This document shows positions 6,877 to 14,236 of a stretch of 17,219 nucleotides of DNA, piece by piece; positions within the stretch are counted from its first letter, which is position 1; each line of letters begins with the position of its first letter. The DNA lies in contig DASWHK010000097.1 in the NCBI GenBank assembly GCA_036398215.1, forward strand, positions 1 to 17,219, written 5' to 3'. The notes beneath the pieces were generated by a model. The model worked only from the letters and a program-made list of their open reading frames with translations. It did not search any database and was not told the origin of the DNA. The stretch comes from DASWHK01 sp036398215 (GTDB lineage: Bacteria; Acidobacteriota; UBA890). Both the position numbers and the translations under genes were made by a program.

Positions 6877-6916
6877 TCGGTCGGGTCGGCGCGACCACGA
6901 CGGCTGCGGACCGATC
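6875..6916. terminator. Nested inverted repeat between convergent genes, candidate bidirectional terminator
   Basis: GATCGGTC (6875-6882, starting inside the TGA stop) pairs perfectly with GACCGATC (6909-6916). Inside it, GGTC (6884-6887) pairs with GACC (6893-6896). The structure fills the whole gap between the convergent genes ending at 6876 and 6918. There is no T tract, so it may act with Rho or only protect RNA ends. Confidence 0.4.
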
Positions 6917-6917
6917 G

Positions 6918-8135
6918 TCATTCGAGCTCGGCGAGCGATCCCGGCGCCGGCAGGTCGATCGAAGGCGGCGCGGCGTTGCCGCCGGCCCCGGTGAGCAGCA
7001 GGACCACCGTGTCGCCGGGAGCGACGGTGCCGTCGGCGCGCAGCCGCGAAAGCGCCGCCAGGCCAGCGGCCGAAGCCGGCTGCACGTAGCGGCCGGTCAG
7101 CTCCGCCATGCGAAGCTGGGCGGCCTCGATCTCGTCATCGGGGACGGCGATCGCGCACCCCTGCGTGTCGCGGAGGCGGCGGATCGCCCGCCGCCCACTC
7201 GGCGGCGTCGGGTTGGAGATCGCCCCCGCGATGGTCTTCGGCTCCGGCACTGCCGCCGGCTCGTCGCTGTTCGCCTCCCAGCCGCGGGCAATCGGGGCGC
7301 AGCCTGCGGCCTGCACCGCGACCAGGCGACAAGCGCCGTCGATCCAGCCCCAGCGGACCGCCTCTGCGAACCCCTTGGCGATCGCCGACAGGTTGCCGCC
7401 GCTGCTGGTGGGGATCAGGAGCCAGTCCGGCGCCTCGCCGCCGAACTGCTCGGCGATCTCGTAGGCGATGGTCTTCTGTCCTTCGACGCGCAGCGCCGAA
7501 TCGGAGTTCACGAACGGAACTCCGTGGCGACGGCTCCACTCGAAGCTGGCGGCGTAGATCTCGCCGTAGGGGGCGGCGAAGCGCTGCAAGCGGGCACCGT
7601 GCACGGCGGTCGCCGCCAGCTTGCCCGCGGGCGTGGCGGCGCCCACCCAGACCGTCGCTTCCATGCCGGCGCGCGCCGCGTAGGCGGCCACCGAGCGTGC
7701 CATGTTTCCGGTGCTGACCGTGCCGACGGCCGTAAACCCGAGGCCCGCCAGCGCCGCCACCGCGGCGGCGGTCCCGCGGTCCTTGAAGGAGCCGGTGGGG
7801 TTGCGGGTCTCGTCCTTGAGCCACAGCGACTCGAAGCCCAGCGCCCGGCCGAGGCGCTGAGCGTGCAGCAGCGGTGTCCCGCCCTCGCCCATGAAGACAC
7901 GCTCGGCGACCAGCCGGGCGCCGCAGCCCGGGAATGCCGGCCGGTAGCGCCACATCCCTTCGCCGCTGCCCACCGCCGGCATGCCGGCGCCGAAGGGAGG
8001 CTCGAGGGCCGGCGGCCGGTCTGCGGCGGCGAGCTCGAGGGCCTCGCCGCAGTCGGGGCAGCGTTGAGTGAACGGATCGAAGGCGGAGCGGCGGCCGCAG
8101 GCCCAGCAGTGGAGTGTCAGCTCGGCCGCATTCAA
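6918..8135 (-). CDS. thrC: Threonine synthase-like PLP-dependent enzyme with N-terminal zinc ribbon
   Basis: A 405-residue fold-type II PLP enzyme. The N-terminus holds a zinc-ribbon (C10, C13, C26, C29: CWAC then CPDC), as in one class of threonine synthases. GEGGTPLL follows, and NPTGSFKDRG carries the PLP lysine K118. The STGNMARS and SSGGNLSAIAKG loops bind substrate and phosphate. Threonine synthase converts O-phosphohomoserine to threonine. Related lyases (threonine dehydratase, cysteate synthase) share the fold, and no other threonine gene is nearby to settle the choice. The start is taken as TTG 8135, which shares TTGA with the TGA of the upstream Fur-type gene, implying translational coupling. 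The frame stays open further upstream, inside the Fur gene, but the extra residues look like a shadow. Confidence 0.85.
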   Translation of the reverse strand: MNAAELTLHCWACGRRSAFDPFTQRCPDCGEALELAAADRPPALEPPFGAGMPAVGSGEGMWRYRPAFPGCGARLVAERVFMGEGGTPLLHAQRLGRALGFESLWLKDETRNPTGSFKDRGTAAAVAALAGLGFTAVGTVSTGNMARSVAAYAARAGMEATVWVGAATPAGKLAATAVHGARLQRFAAPYGEIYAASFEWSRRHGVPFVNSDSALRVEGQKTIAYEIAEQFGGEAPDWLLIPTSSGGNLSAIAKGFAEAVRWGWIDGACRLVAVQAAGCAPIARGWEANSDEPAAVPEPKTIAGAISNPTPPSGRRAIRRLRDTQGCAIAVPDDEIEAAQLRMAELTGRYVQPASAAGLAALSRLRADGTVAPGDTVVLLLTGAGGNAAPPSIDLPAPGSLAELE

Positions 8136-8686
8136 CGCTCGTCGAGCAGGTTCGCGTCCTCGCTCCGCTCCAGGGCCTCGTGGGCCTCGTTGCTGTCGCT
8201 GCAATCACGGCAGTAGCCGAACACCTGCAGGCTGTGACGGGCGGGCGAAAACTCCTGCTCCTCGCAATTCCTGAACACCAGGCGGGTCAGCTCCGGGTCC
8301 ACCCACTCGATGATGCGGTCGCAGCCGAGACACACCATGTGCTCGTGGGCTTCGCGGCCGAGGATGTGCTCGTAATACGAGTGGTCCTTGCCGAGGCGGA
8401 TGCGACGGGCCAAGCCGGCCTGCACCAGCAGCTCCAGCGTCCGATAGATGGTCGCCCTCGAGACGCGGACGCCGGATCGGCGCAGATGAAAAAGCAGCTC
8501 ATCGGCCTCGATGTGCTCGTGGATCCGGTAGAACTCCTGGAGGATCGCGCGCCGCTCGGCGGTCAGCTTGAGGTCGTGGTCGCTCAAATAGCGCTCGAAG
8601 CGCTCCTCGGCGAGCTTGCGACTGCGACGCTCGGCCTCGGCCGGCAACCGGTATCGGTCGTCCTTGGCTTTCGAGCTGGCCGCCAT
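8132..8686 (-). CDS. Fur-family metal- or peroxide-responsive transcriptional regulator
   Basis: A 184-residue protein with the Fur layout. An N-terminal winged helix (LKLTAERRAIL, then VSRATIYRTLELL as recognition helix) is followed by the dimerisation domain with HEHMVCLGCDRIIEW and the second cysteine pair CRDC. CxxC pairs usually hold a structural zinc, and the His-rich segment contributes to the sensing site. Members repress iron, zinc or peroxide genes (Fur, Zur, PerR), and the subtype is not decided here. It is somewhat longer than typical Fur (about 140-150) because of an extra basic N-terminus (about 30 residues) and an acidic tail after CRDC. ATG 8686 has a strong purine-rich ribosome site (GGAAGGGG). 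The stop overlaps the start of the PLP enzyme gene, an unusual partner for Fur. Confidence 0.9.
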   Translation of the reverse strand: MAASSKAKDDRYRLPAEAERRSRKLAEERFERYLSDHDLKLTAERRAILQEFYRIHEHIEADELLFHLRRSGVRVSRATIYRTLELLVQAGLARRIRLGKDHSYYEHILGREAHEHMVCLGCDRIIEWVDPELTRLVFRNCEEQEFSPARHSLQVFGYCRDCSDSNEAHEALERSEDANLLDER

Positions 8687-8808
8687 CGAGCAAAACCCCT
8701 TCCCGCCCCGAGCGGCTCGTGATCGAGACCCGGTCGCCGCCGAAATTCCACGCTACTGCCCGCGAACCTCGGCGTCAATCTCGCGGCGGGACCTGAGGGC
8801 AGGGTGAC

Positions 8809-9723
8809 TCAAGCGCTGGACAGCTCGTTGCCCTTGAGGAGCTCGGCGTACACATACGTCGCCACCAAGCCGCCGACGTCGCCGCACTGCCCCGTCCACC
8901 GGGCCACCGCCGCCTCGTCGACCTCGTCGCTTTCGTGGACGTGACGGGCGATCCATTTGCAGAGCAGCGGATCGGCGGTCGGGAAGCAGTCGAGGCGGCC
9001 GTACCCGTAGAGCACGGTCAGCTGCGCCCCGAGGCGGTCGACGCCCTCGAGGGAGGCGAAGGTGGCGAGCATCTCTTCCATGGAGCGGCGACCGAGCGCC
9101 TTCAAGTCGAGCTCCCCGGCGGTCACCAGGCGGGCCAACGAGTGGAGCTGTGTCGCCTGCTCCTCGCCGATCCCGCCGCGGACCAGGTCCTTGACCTTGC
9201 GATCGGCCAGCATCTGGGCGCTGGGAAATGAGCAGAAGGAGTGTCCGGCGTAGGCGACGTTGTAGGAAAAGGCCTCGGCGAGTGACGAGAGCGACGCCCT
9301 CAGGTAGTGCGCACCCTGCGCCGGGCTCACGATCGATAGCGCCAGCGCCTCGAAAGGGCGCAGCCGCTGCACGGGCTTCAGGCCGTAGTGGTCCCGGCTG
9401 AGACCGTACAGCTGTGGGTCGCGCTGGCAGAGCTCGTAAAAGGAACCGAGGTCGAAGTCCATCCCGAGCATGCGGTTGAGGACCCGGGCGATCGGTCGCT
9501 CGTCCTGCTCGGAGCCGTTCATGAGCGTGATGATGAGCTCCGGCCGTTGCTCGGACCCGAGGCTGCTGACCAGCGCCAACCGCATGCGGCTGTCGAGCTC
9601 GAGCAAGCGGGTGTAGCGCTTGCCGTCGAACACGTCAATGTGGTCGCTCGGTCCCGGCGACAGCAGCGAGGCCGTCAGCTCGAAGCTGAACGGAGGCAAG
9701 GGCGTGAGGCGGTACTCGTGCAT
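8809..9723 (-). CDS. HhH-GPD DNA glycosylase (DNA-3-methyladenine glycosylase II / AlkA-like)
   Basis: A 304-residue protein. The C-terminal half carries the helix-hairpin-helix-GPD region: LEGVDRLGAQLTVLYGYGR followed by DCFPTADPLL, where D251 is the expected catalytic aspartate. The N-terminal part, rich in beta strands, resembles the AlkA/OGG N-domain. Such enzymes excise alkylated or oxidised bases by cutting the N-glycosidic bond. The C-terminus shows no four-cysteine iron-sulfur cluster, which argues against Nth/MutY. A lyase lysine typical of OGG is not evident, so alkylbase excision is more likely. ATG 9723 is chosen over the TTG two codons upstream. The ribosome site is weak. The region just upstream holds a perfect 27-base tandem repeat. 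Confidence 0.82.
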   Translation of the reverse strand: MHEYRLTPLPPFSFELTASLLSPGPSDHIDVFDGKRYTRLLELDSRMRLALVSSLGSEQRPELIITLMNGSEQDERPIARVLNRMLGMDFDLGSFYELCQRDPQLYGLSRDHYGLKPVQRLRPFEALALSIVSPAQGAHYLRASLSSLAEAFSYNVAYAGHSFCSFPSAQMLADRKVKDLVRGGIGEEQATQLHSLARLVTAGELDLKALGRRSMEEMLATFASLEGVDRLGAQLTVLYGYGRLDCFPTADPLLCKWIARHVHESDEVDEAAVARWTGQCGDVGGLVATYVYAELLKGNELSSA

Positions 9724-9739
9724 GCGCAACCGTCGCGGT

Positions 9740-9793
9740 TTCCCGGCGTCCTGAGGCGAACGACGCTTCCCGGCGTCCTGAGGCGAACGACGC
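9740..9793. repeat. Perfect 27-base tandem duplication upstream of the DNA glycosylase gene
   Basis: Bases 9740-9766 and 9767-9793 are identical over 27 positions (each beginning TTCCCGGCGTCC and ending GAACGACGC). A degenerate third start (CACCGGGA) follows. The pair begins 17 bases upstream of the glycosylase ATG, so it would lie in the 5' leader or promoter of that gene. It is either a recent slippage duplication or two copies of a binding site. Confidence 0.85.
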
Positions 9794-9871
9794 TCACCGG
9801 GATGTTAGCGATTTTGGCCATGACGCGCACACATTTCGACCCTGCCGGTCGCTGATGGAGTCGGCGCCCCC

Positions 9872-9880
9872 TGCTACAAT
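9872..9880 (+). promoter_or_regulatory. Extended -10 promoter candidate (TGCTACAAT)
   Basis: TGC and TACAAT match the extended -10 consensus at five of six hexamer positions, 80 bases before the ATG at 9961. No good -35 lies 16-18 bases upstream, as is common for extended -10 promoters. It is the best match to consensus among the repeated TGCTAnnnT sites here. Confidence 0.55.
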
Positions 9881-9960
9881 CCCGGCGTCAGGCGTCTTCC
9901 GCCCCCCTTGGCGCCCGGCAATCACGTCGACGTGTCCGCCGCGCAGCCGCAGGAGGGGTG

Positions 9961-10710
9961 ATGAAACGACCGAGGACAAACGCGATGATCCGGGCCTTCG
10001 CCTGTCTCGCCGCCGGCGCCGCGGCGAGCTTCGTGGCGACCGCCGACGCCTGGGCCTCGCAGTCCCCGAGCGCGCTCGGCGCACCGCCGCCGCCCGGCGT
10101 GGCCGCGACCGCACCGGACGCCTCTACGCAACAGTCCCAGCCCCCCGAGCAGTTGTGGCAGCGGGCATCGTACGGCGCCCGCGGGGCGATCTCGGTGCTC
10201 AAGCAGGACAGCCTGGAGACCGGCATCGGGGTCAGCGGCTTCGCCGTGCTTCCGGTCACCACCGACCTCGAGCTCGAGGCGGAGATCGGCTTCCAGACGA
10301 TGACCACCGTCGACAACGGGCTGCCCGAGGGGCGGCTGACGATCTTTCCCCTGCGCGGGACGCTGCGCGTGCAGATGTGGCGCTTCGGCGGCGCCCTGCC
10401 GTACCTCGGGGGCGGCGGAGGGGTCTATTTCCACCGTTTCTCGCTTTCGGACACCGTGACCCGGCAGCTCGAGCAGCTCGGCTTCGGGGCCTCGGCCTCG
10501 GTGGACCCCGGGCTGGGGCTGCACTTCGGCGGTGGCGCCGAGTGGCAGCGGGACCGCTTCCGCTTCGGCGTCGACGTCAAGTACGTGATCGCCGACGCCG
10601 ATGTCCAATCGACGATCGTGGATCAGTTCACCGGCGAGATCTTCCGCGAGAGCTCGAAGCTCGAGATCGACGGGTTCTGGATCGCCGCCGGCGGCCGGAT
10701 CAGCTTCTAG
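9961..10710 (+). CDS. Putative outer-membrane beta-barrel protein
   Basis: A 249-residue secreted protein. It begins with a basic n-region (MKRPRTNAMIR) and a signal peptide ending near ADAWA. A Pro/Ala/Ser-rich linker to about residue 60 follows, then repeated amphipathic strands (for example GTLRVQMWRFGG and GLHFGGGAEW). It ends in phenylalanine (GGRISF), the usual signal for outer-membrane assembly by BAM. A Gly-rich turn (YLGGGGGVYFH) is notable. It resembles OmpW-type or other small barrels in overall shape but I cannot assign a ligand or a named family. The start is firm: AGGAGG lies four bases before ATG 9961. The subtilase gene follows after 98 bases in the same direction. Confidence 0.72.
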   Translation: MKRPRTNAMIRAFACLAAGAAASFVATADAWASQSPSALGAPPPPGVAATAPDASTQQSQPPEQLWQRASYGARGAISVLKQDSLETGIGVSGFAVLPVTTDLELEAEIGFQTMTTVDNGLPEGRLTIFPLRGTLRVQMWRFGGALPYLGGGGGVYFHRFSLSDTVTRQLEQLGFGASASVDPGLGLHFGGGAEWQRDRFRFGVDVKYVIADADVQSTIVDQFTGEIFRESSKLEIDGFWIAAGGRISF

Positions 10711-10808
10711 CGGGCCGTGGTAACGCTCCGCTGCTGTGAGCTGCGGCGACGGATGGCCGCGGCGCGCCGCGGCGCTGAGTGTGGGAGCCATGGTCGGGAG
10801 GATGCCTC

Positions 10809-12608
10809 GTGGCAGAGCGCAACGAGTTGACAACGACACCGCGGACAATCGCGGCGCTGGCGGCCGCCTTGGCGCTGATCTCGACCTCGGCGCCTTCGCT
10901 CGCCAGTCCCCTGCCCTGGCAGGCCGCCCGGCAGCGCGCCGCCGAGGGCCGCCCCCCCCAACAATTGAATGGTCTCGAGCCCGGCGGTGGGGGAAGCGCC
11001 GCGGTCGGCGGCGGGGCACAGTTCACGCCGCTCGACCTGCCGGCCGGGGCCTTCGGGCCCGCGGACGCCGGCCGGACGCACAAGCTGGACACCGAGCTCG
11101 AGGCGCTGGCGCAAGCACACGCCCAGCGCGGCGCCGCCGCTGCGGCGCTGTACGCACACCGGCACGGGATCGCCTGGAACGCCGGCGCCGTGCTCGTCCG
11201 TCTCGACGCCGGCCTGCCGCTGCGCGGCGTGCGGCTGCGCGACGCCAGCAGCCGGGCCATCGTCGATCAGGCCCTCGCCGAGCTGGCGCCGCTGGGGGTG
11301 CGGGTCCGCAACGTCATCGGCCCGCACATCGAGGCCTGGGTGGCGGTCGAACGGCTGGCGGCGCTCGAGGCGATTCCCTCGCTGCGCGCCGTTCGCATGC
11401 CGTGGAAGATGCGGGCCCACGTCACCAGCGAGGGGCGGGCGGCGATTGGCGCGGACCGCTGGGACGACGTCAAGTTCCGCAGCCCCATCGACGGCCTCAA
11501 GGTCGGCGTCATCGACCTCGGCTTCGAGGGTTTCGAGGCGCTCAAGGGCCGCGAGCTGCCGGGCGACGGCATGATCTTCACCCGCTCGTTCCGTGACGAC
11601 GGCGACATTGAGGCCGACGACGACCACGGCACCGCGGTCGCCGAGATCGTCTACGACGTCGAGCCGGAAGCCTGGCAATACCTGGCCGCCGTCGAGACCG
11701 TCGGCGACATCAGCGAGGCGGTCGACTACATGCTCCAGAACGGCGTCGACGTTATCAACATGTCGCTCGGCTGCGTCGGGTGCGGCCCGGGAAACGGCAA
11801 TGGGGCGGTGGTCGAGGTGGTCGAGAAGGCCCCCCAGGCGGGGGTTCCCTTCGTCACCTCGGCCGGCAACGAGGCCAACCGCCACTGGATCGGGTCCTTT
11901 GTGGACGCCGATGGGGACGGCTTCCACGAGTTCGCCCCCGGCGATGAGTCCAACGCCTTCGCCGCCGACGCCGGCGACGAGGTGTTCATCACGATGAACT
12001 GGGACTTCCCCAACTGGTTCGCCTCGAGCCAGGACTTCGACCTGCTGCTGCTCGATTCTCTGGGGAACATCGTCGATCAGTCGCGTTTCCGGCAGGCCGG
12101 CTTCGCCGGTCAGGAGGCCACCGAGGAGATCGCGATCACTCTCCCCTTTTCCGACACCTTCCAGATCGTCATCCAGCGGATCCAGGCCAGCTTGCCGGAG
12201 ACCGTCGAGATCTACGTCGAAATCGATGGGCTGCAATACGTGGTCGCCGACCGCAGCCTGTCGCTGCCCGCCGACGGACGCGAGGTGTTCGCCGTCGGGG
12301 CCGCCCATTGGGCCTCCGGGCTGCCGGAGACCTTCTCGTCGCGCGGGCCGACCAAGGACGGGCGCCTGAAGCCCGACATGGCGGCGCCCGACGGGGTCTC
12401 GACCGCGAGCTTCGGCCCCATGTCTTTTTTCGGCACCTCGGCGGCCTCTCCGCACGTGGTCGGGGCGGTCGCCCTGCTCCGCGGACGCCTCGGGCTGTTG
12501 AGCGGCGCCGACGCCTTCTCGGTGCTCGTGCCGCGGCTGATCGACGTCCCGCCGGTGGGCCCCGACAACATCACCGGCCGCGGCCGACTATCGCTGATCC
12601 TGCCGTAG
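10809..12608 (+). CDS. Secreted subtilisin-like serine protease (peptidase S8)
   Basis: A 599-residue protein with a signal peptide (about residues 1-34, ending SAPSLAS) and a propeptide-like region to about 220. The catalytic domain has the full triad: D236 (VIDLGFEG), H273 (DDDHGTAVAE) and S544 (FFGTSAASPHVVG), plus oxyanion N354 (TSAGNEAN). Between N354 and S544 lies an insert from about 360 to 490. It starts with a calcium-type loop DADGDGFHEF (D366, D368, D370), and its strands look like a PPC-type beta-sandwich. The protease probably acts outside the cytoplasm on peptides or proteins. The start GTG 10809 is set by GGGAGGA upstream, and an in-frame GTG at 10779 would put extra residues before the signal peptide. 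It may be co-transcribed with the barrel gene upstream. Confidence 0.92.
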   Translation: MAERNELTTTPRTIAALAAALALISTSAPSLASPLPWQAARQRAAEGRPPQQLNGLEPGGGGSAAVGGGAQFTPLDLPAGAFGPADAGRTHKLDTELEALAQAHAQRGAAAAALYAHRHGIAWNAGAVLVRLDAGLPLRGVRLRDASSRAIVDQALAELAPLGVRVRNVIGPHIEAWVAVERLAALEAIPSLRAVRMPWKMRAHVTSEGRAAIGADRWDDVKFRSPIDGLKVGVIDLGFEGFEALKGRELPGDGMIFTRSFRDDGDIEADDDHGTAVAEIVYDVEPEAWQYLAAVETVGDISEAVDYMLQNGVDVINMSLGCVGCGPGNGNGAVVEVVEKAPQAGVPFVTSAGNEANRHWIGSFVDADGDGFHEFAPGDESNAFAADAGDEVFITMNWDFPNWFASSQDFDLLLLDSLGNIVDQSRFRQAGFAGQEATEEIAITLPFSDTFQIVIQRIQASLPETVEIYVEIDGLQYVVADRSLSLPADGREVFAVGAAHWASGLPETFSSRGPTKDGRLKPDMAAPDGVSTASFGPMSFFGTSAASPHVVGAVALLRGRLGLLSGADAFSVLVPRLIDVPPVGPDNITGRGRLSLILP

Positions 12609-12697
12609 CAGGCTAGCGGCGGCGCGGGTCACGGGGAGGCGGGAACGGGGTCGAGCCGCGGCGGACGACCGGCGATGCGGTGGTGAAACCCCGGCCG

Positions 12698-13042
12698 CTA
12701 CGCCTGCTGGAAGCTGGCGACGCCCTCGTCCTCGTCGCTGAAGTGCTCGAAGACGCTGATCAGCTGGGTGAACTGCAACAGGTCGCGGATCTTCGAGGTC
12801 AGGTTCATGAGCTTCAGATCGGCCCCGCGGTTGGAGGCGGTCGTGTAGCTGGCAACGAGCTCGCCCACCCCGGCGCTGTCCATGTAGGAGACCTTGTCGA
12901 GGTTGAGCAGGATGTTCTTCTCGTCGCGGTCGAGCAGATCGCGAATGATCGAGCGCAGCTGCACGTCGCCGGACCCGAGCGTCAGCTTGCCCTTCAGATC
13001 GATGATGACCACATCGCCCTTACGACGCTCCGTCCACTTCAT
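12698..13042 (-). CDS. STAS-domain anti-sigma factor antagonist (SpoIIAA/RsbV-like)
   Basis: A 114-residue single-domain protein matching SpoIIAA-type antagonists. It has strand VVIIDLKGKL, the segment NILLNLDKVSYMDSAGVGEL with phosphorylatable S56 in DSAG, then LKLMNLTSKIRDLLQ. Unphosphorylated members bind an anti-sigma kinase and free the sigma factor. Phosphorylation at the Ser releases them. No kinase, phosphatase or sigma gene lies beside it, so its partner is elsewhere. It could instead serve a non-sigma STAS module. ATG 13042 is set by a strong GGAGGT five bases upstream. The acidic tail (SDEDEG) is a small extra. The gene is divergent from the dehydrogenase at 13139. Confidence 0.92.
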   Translation of the reverse strand: MKWTERRKGDVVIIDLKGKLTLGSGDVQLRSIIRDLLDRDEKNILLNLDKVSYMDSAGVGELVASYTTASNRGADLKLMNLTSKIRDLLQFTQLISVFEHFSDEDEGVASFQQA

Positions 13043-13102
13043 CGATGACCTCCAGAGAATCCTTCCATCGGGCGCGGGGACTCGCGCCGCCAGCTCATGG
13101 GC

Positions 13103-13109
13103 TATCGTA
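13103..13109. promoter_or_regulatory. Near-symmetric -10 element shared by two divergent genes
   Basis: TATCGT (13103-13108) on the plus strand and TACGAT (13109-13104) on the minus strand overlap within TATCGTA, in the 96-base gap between the STAS gene and the dehydrogenase. Both directions give plausible leaders (about 25 and 55 bases). The core GCTAnnnTAGCGCGC also occurs at 346-360 between another divergent pair. Confidence 0.4.
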
Positions 13110-13138
13110 GCGCGCATTAACCTATCACCGGGTCGAAC

Positions 13139-14236
13139 ATGCCGCAAACGAACAAATCGCCGCCGATCCTGGTCTGGCACCCGCAGGCCGAGGCCTACCG
13201 GGAAGCGCTCGCTCGCCGCCTGCCCGGAGCGCTCGTCGAGGCCCTGGTCCCGGGCAGCGGCGAGGCGGAGGCGCTGGTGGTCCGGGCCGCCCGGATCGCA
13301 GCCGAGAACGCGTCCGGCGGGCGCGCATCCTCTCCCGCCGGAACCGGGGAACCGCCCGCGGAGGCGTACGGGGCCGGCGCACCAGGGCGAGCCGCCGGGG
13401 CCAAACGGAGCTCTGCGGGCGCTGGAGCCGTTGTTCTCTTGGCCTGGCAGCTCCCCAGCGGCCTCCTCCGGGCGCTGCCGTCGTTGCGCTGGATCCAGGT
13501 GACCGGCGCCGGCGTCGACCACTTCCTCGGCCGCGACGACCTTGCCGACGATGTGCTGGTGACCCGCTCGCTCGGCCGCTTCGGCCAGCAGGTGGCCGAA
13601 TACGTGGTCGCCCACCTCCTCCACCACCTCGTCGACATCGCCGGCTACCGCGACCGCCAGCGGCGGCGGCTGTGGGAGCGGGGCGAGCGCCCGCTGCTGG
13701 CCGATCGAACCGTCGGCGTCATCGGGCTGGGCTCGTTGGGAATGCCGCTGGCGCGGACGCTCGCCGCCTTCGGCACCCGCGTCCTGGCGATGCGGCGCTC
13801 GGGGGCCGACAGCGAGGGCGTCGAGCGCGTCTACGGCCCGGCGAGCTGGCGGCGGATGCTGCCCTCGTGCGACGCGCTGGTCCTCGCCGTCCCGCATACC
13901 CCCGAGACCGACAAGATGATCGATGCCGGCGCCCTGGCGGCGCTGCCGCAGGGCGCCGTGCTGGTCAATGTCGCCCGCGGCGGCCTTGTCGACGAGGAGG
14001 CGCTACTGGCGGCCCTCGAGAGCGGCCACCTGGGCGCCGCCGTCCTCGACGTCTTCGCCCGCGAGCCGTTGCCGGAAGACCATCCCCTGTGGCGGCAGGA
14101 GCGCGCCTGGATCACCCCGCACATCGCCGCGCCCAGCGAGCTGGGACCGATGGTCGACGAGTTCGTCGCCAACTACGAGCGTTTCGCCGCCGGCAAGCCG
14201 CTCTTGAACCTCGTCGACCGCGACCGCGGCTACTGA
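13139..14236 (+). CDS. D-isomer-specific 2-hydroxyacid dehydrogenase
   Basis: A 365-residue NAD(P)-dependent enzyme. The nucleotide-binding domain opens with GVIGLGSLGMPLA (GxGxxG). The catalytic set is R280 (NVARGGLVDE), E309 (FAREPLPEDHPLW) and H328 (WITPHIAAPSE). These enzymes reduce 2-keto acids to D-2-hydroxy acids or the reverse, and the substrate is not decided by sequence here. Phosphoglycerate dehydrogenase of the long type is excluded because there is no ACT domain. Residues 56-97 form a Gly/Ala/Ser/Pro-rich low-complexity stretch in the N-terminal substrate domain, between a helix and the strand VVLLAWQLP, where relatives have a short loop. The start is ATG 13139, with no strong ribosome site. 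The gene overlaps the convergent PLP enzyme by 7 bases. Confidence 0.9.
   Translation: MPQTNKSPPILVWHPQAEAYREALARRLPGALVEALVPGSGEAEALVVRAARIAAENASGGRASSPAGTGEPPAEAYGAGAPGRAAGAKRSSAGAGAVVLLAWQLPSGLLRALPSLRWIQVTGAGVDHFLGRDDLADDVLVTRSLGRFGQQVAEYVVAHLLHHLVDIAGYRDRQRRRLWERGERPLLADRTVGVIGLGSLGMPLARTLAAFGTRVLAMRRSGADSEGVERVYGPASWRRMLPSCDALVLAVPHTPETDKMIDAGALAALPQGAVLVNVARGGLVDEEALLAALESGHLGAAVLDVFAREPLPEDHPLWRQERAWITPHIAAPSELGPMVDEFVANYERFAAGKPLLNLVDRDRGY

Noticed and set aside
6105..8216. 703-codon plus-strand frame over the HExxH gene and threonine synthase region
   Set aside because: It is the shadow of two real genes. The composition is biased and no domain is seen.
9730..9800. CRISPR-like repeat
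   Set aside because: Only two directly abutting copies with no spacers, so it is a tandem duplication.
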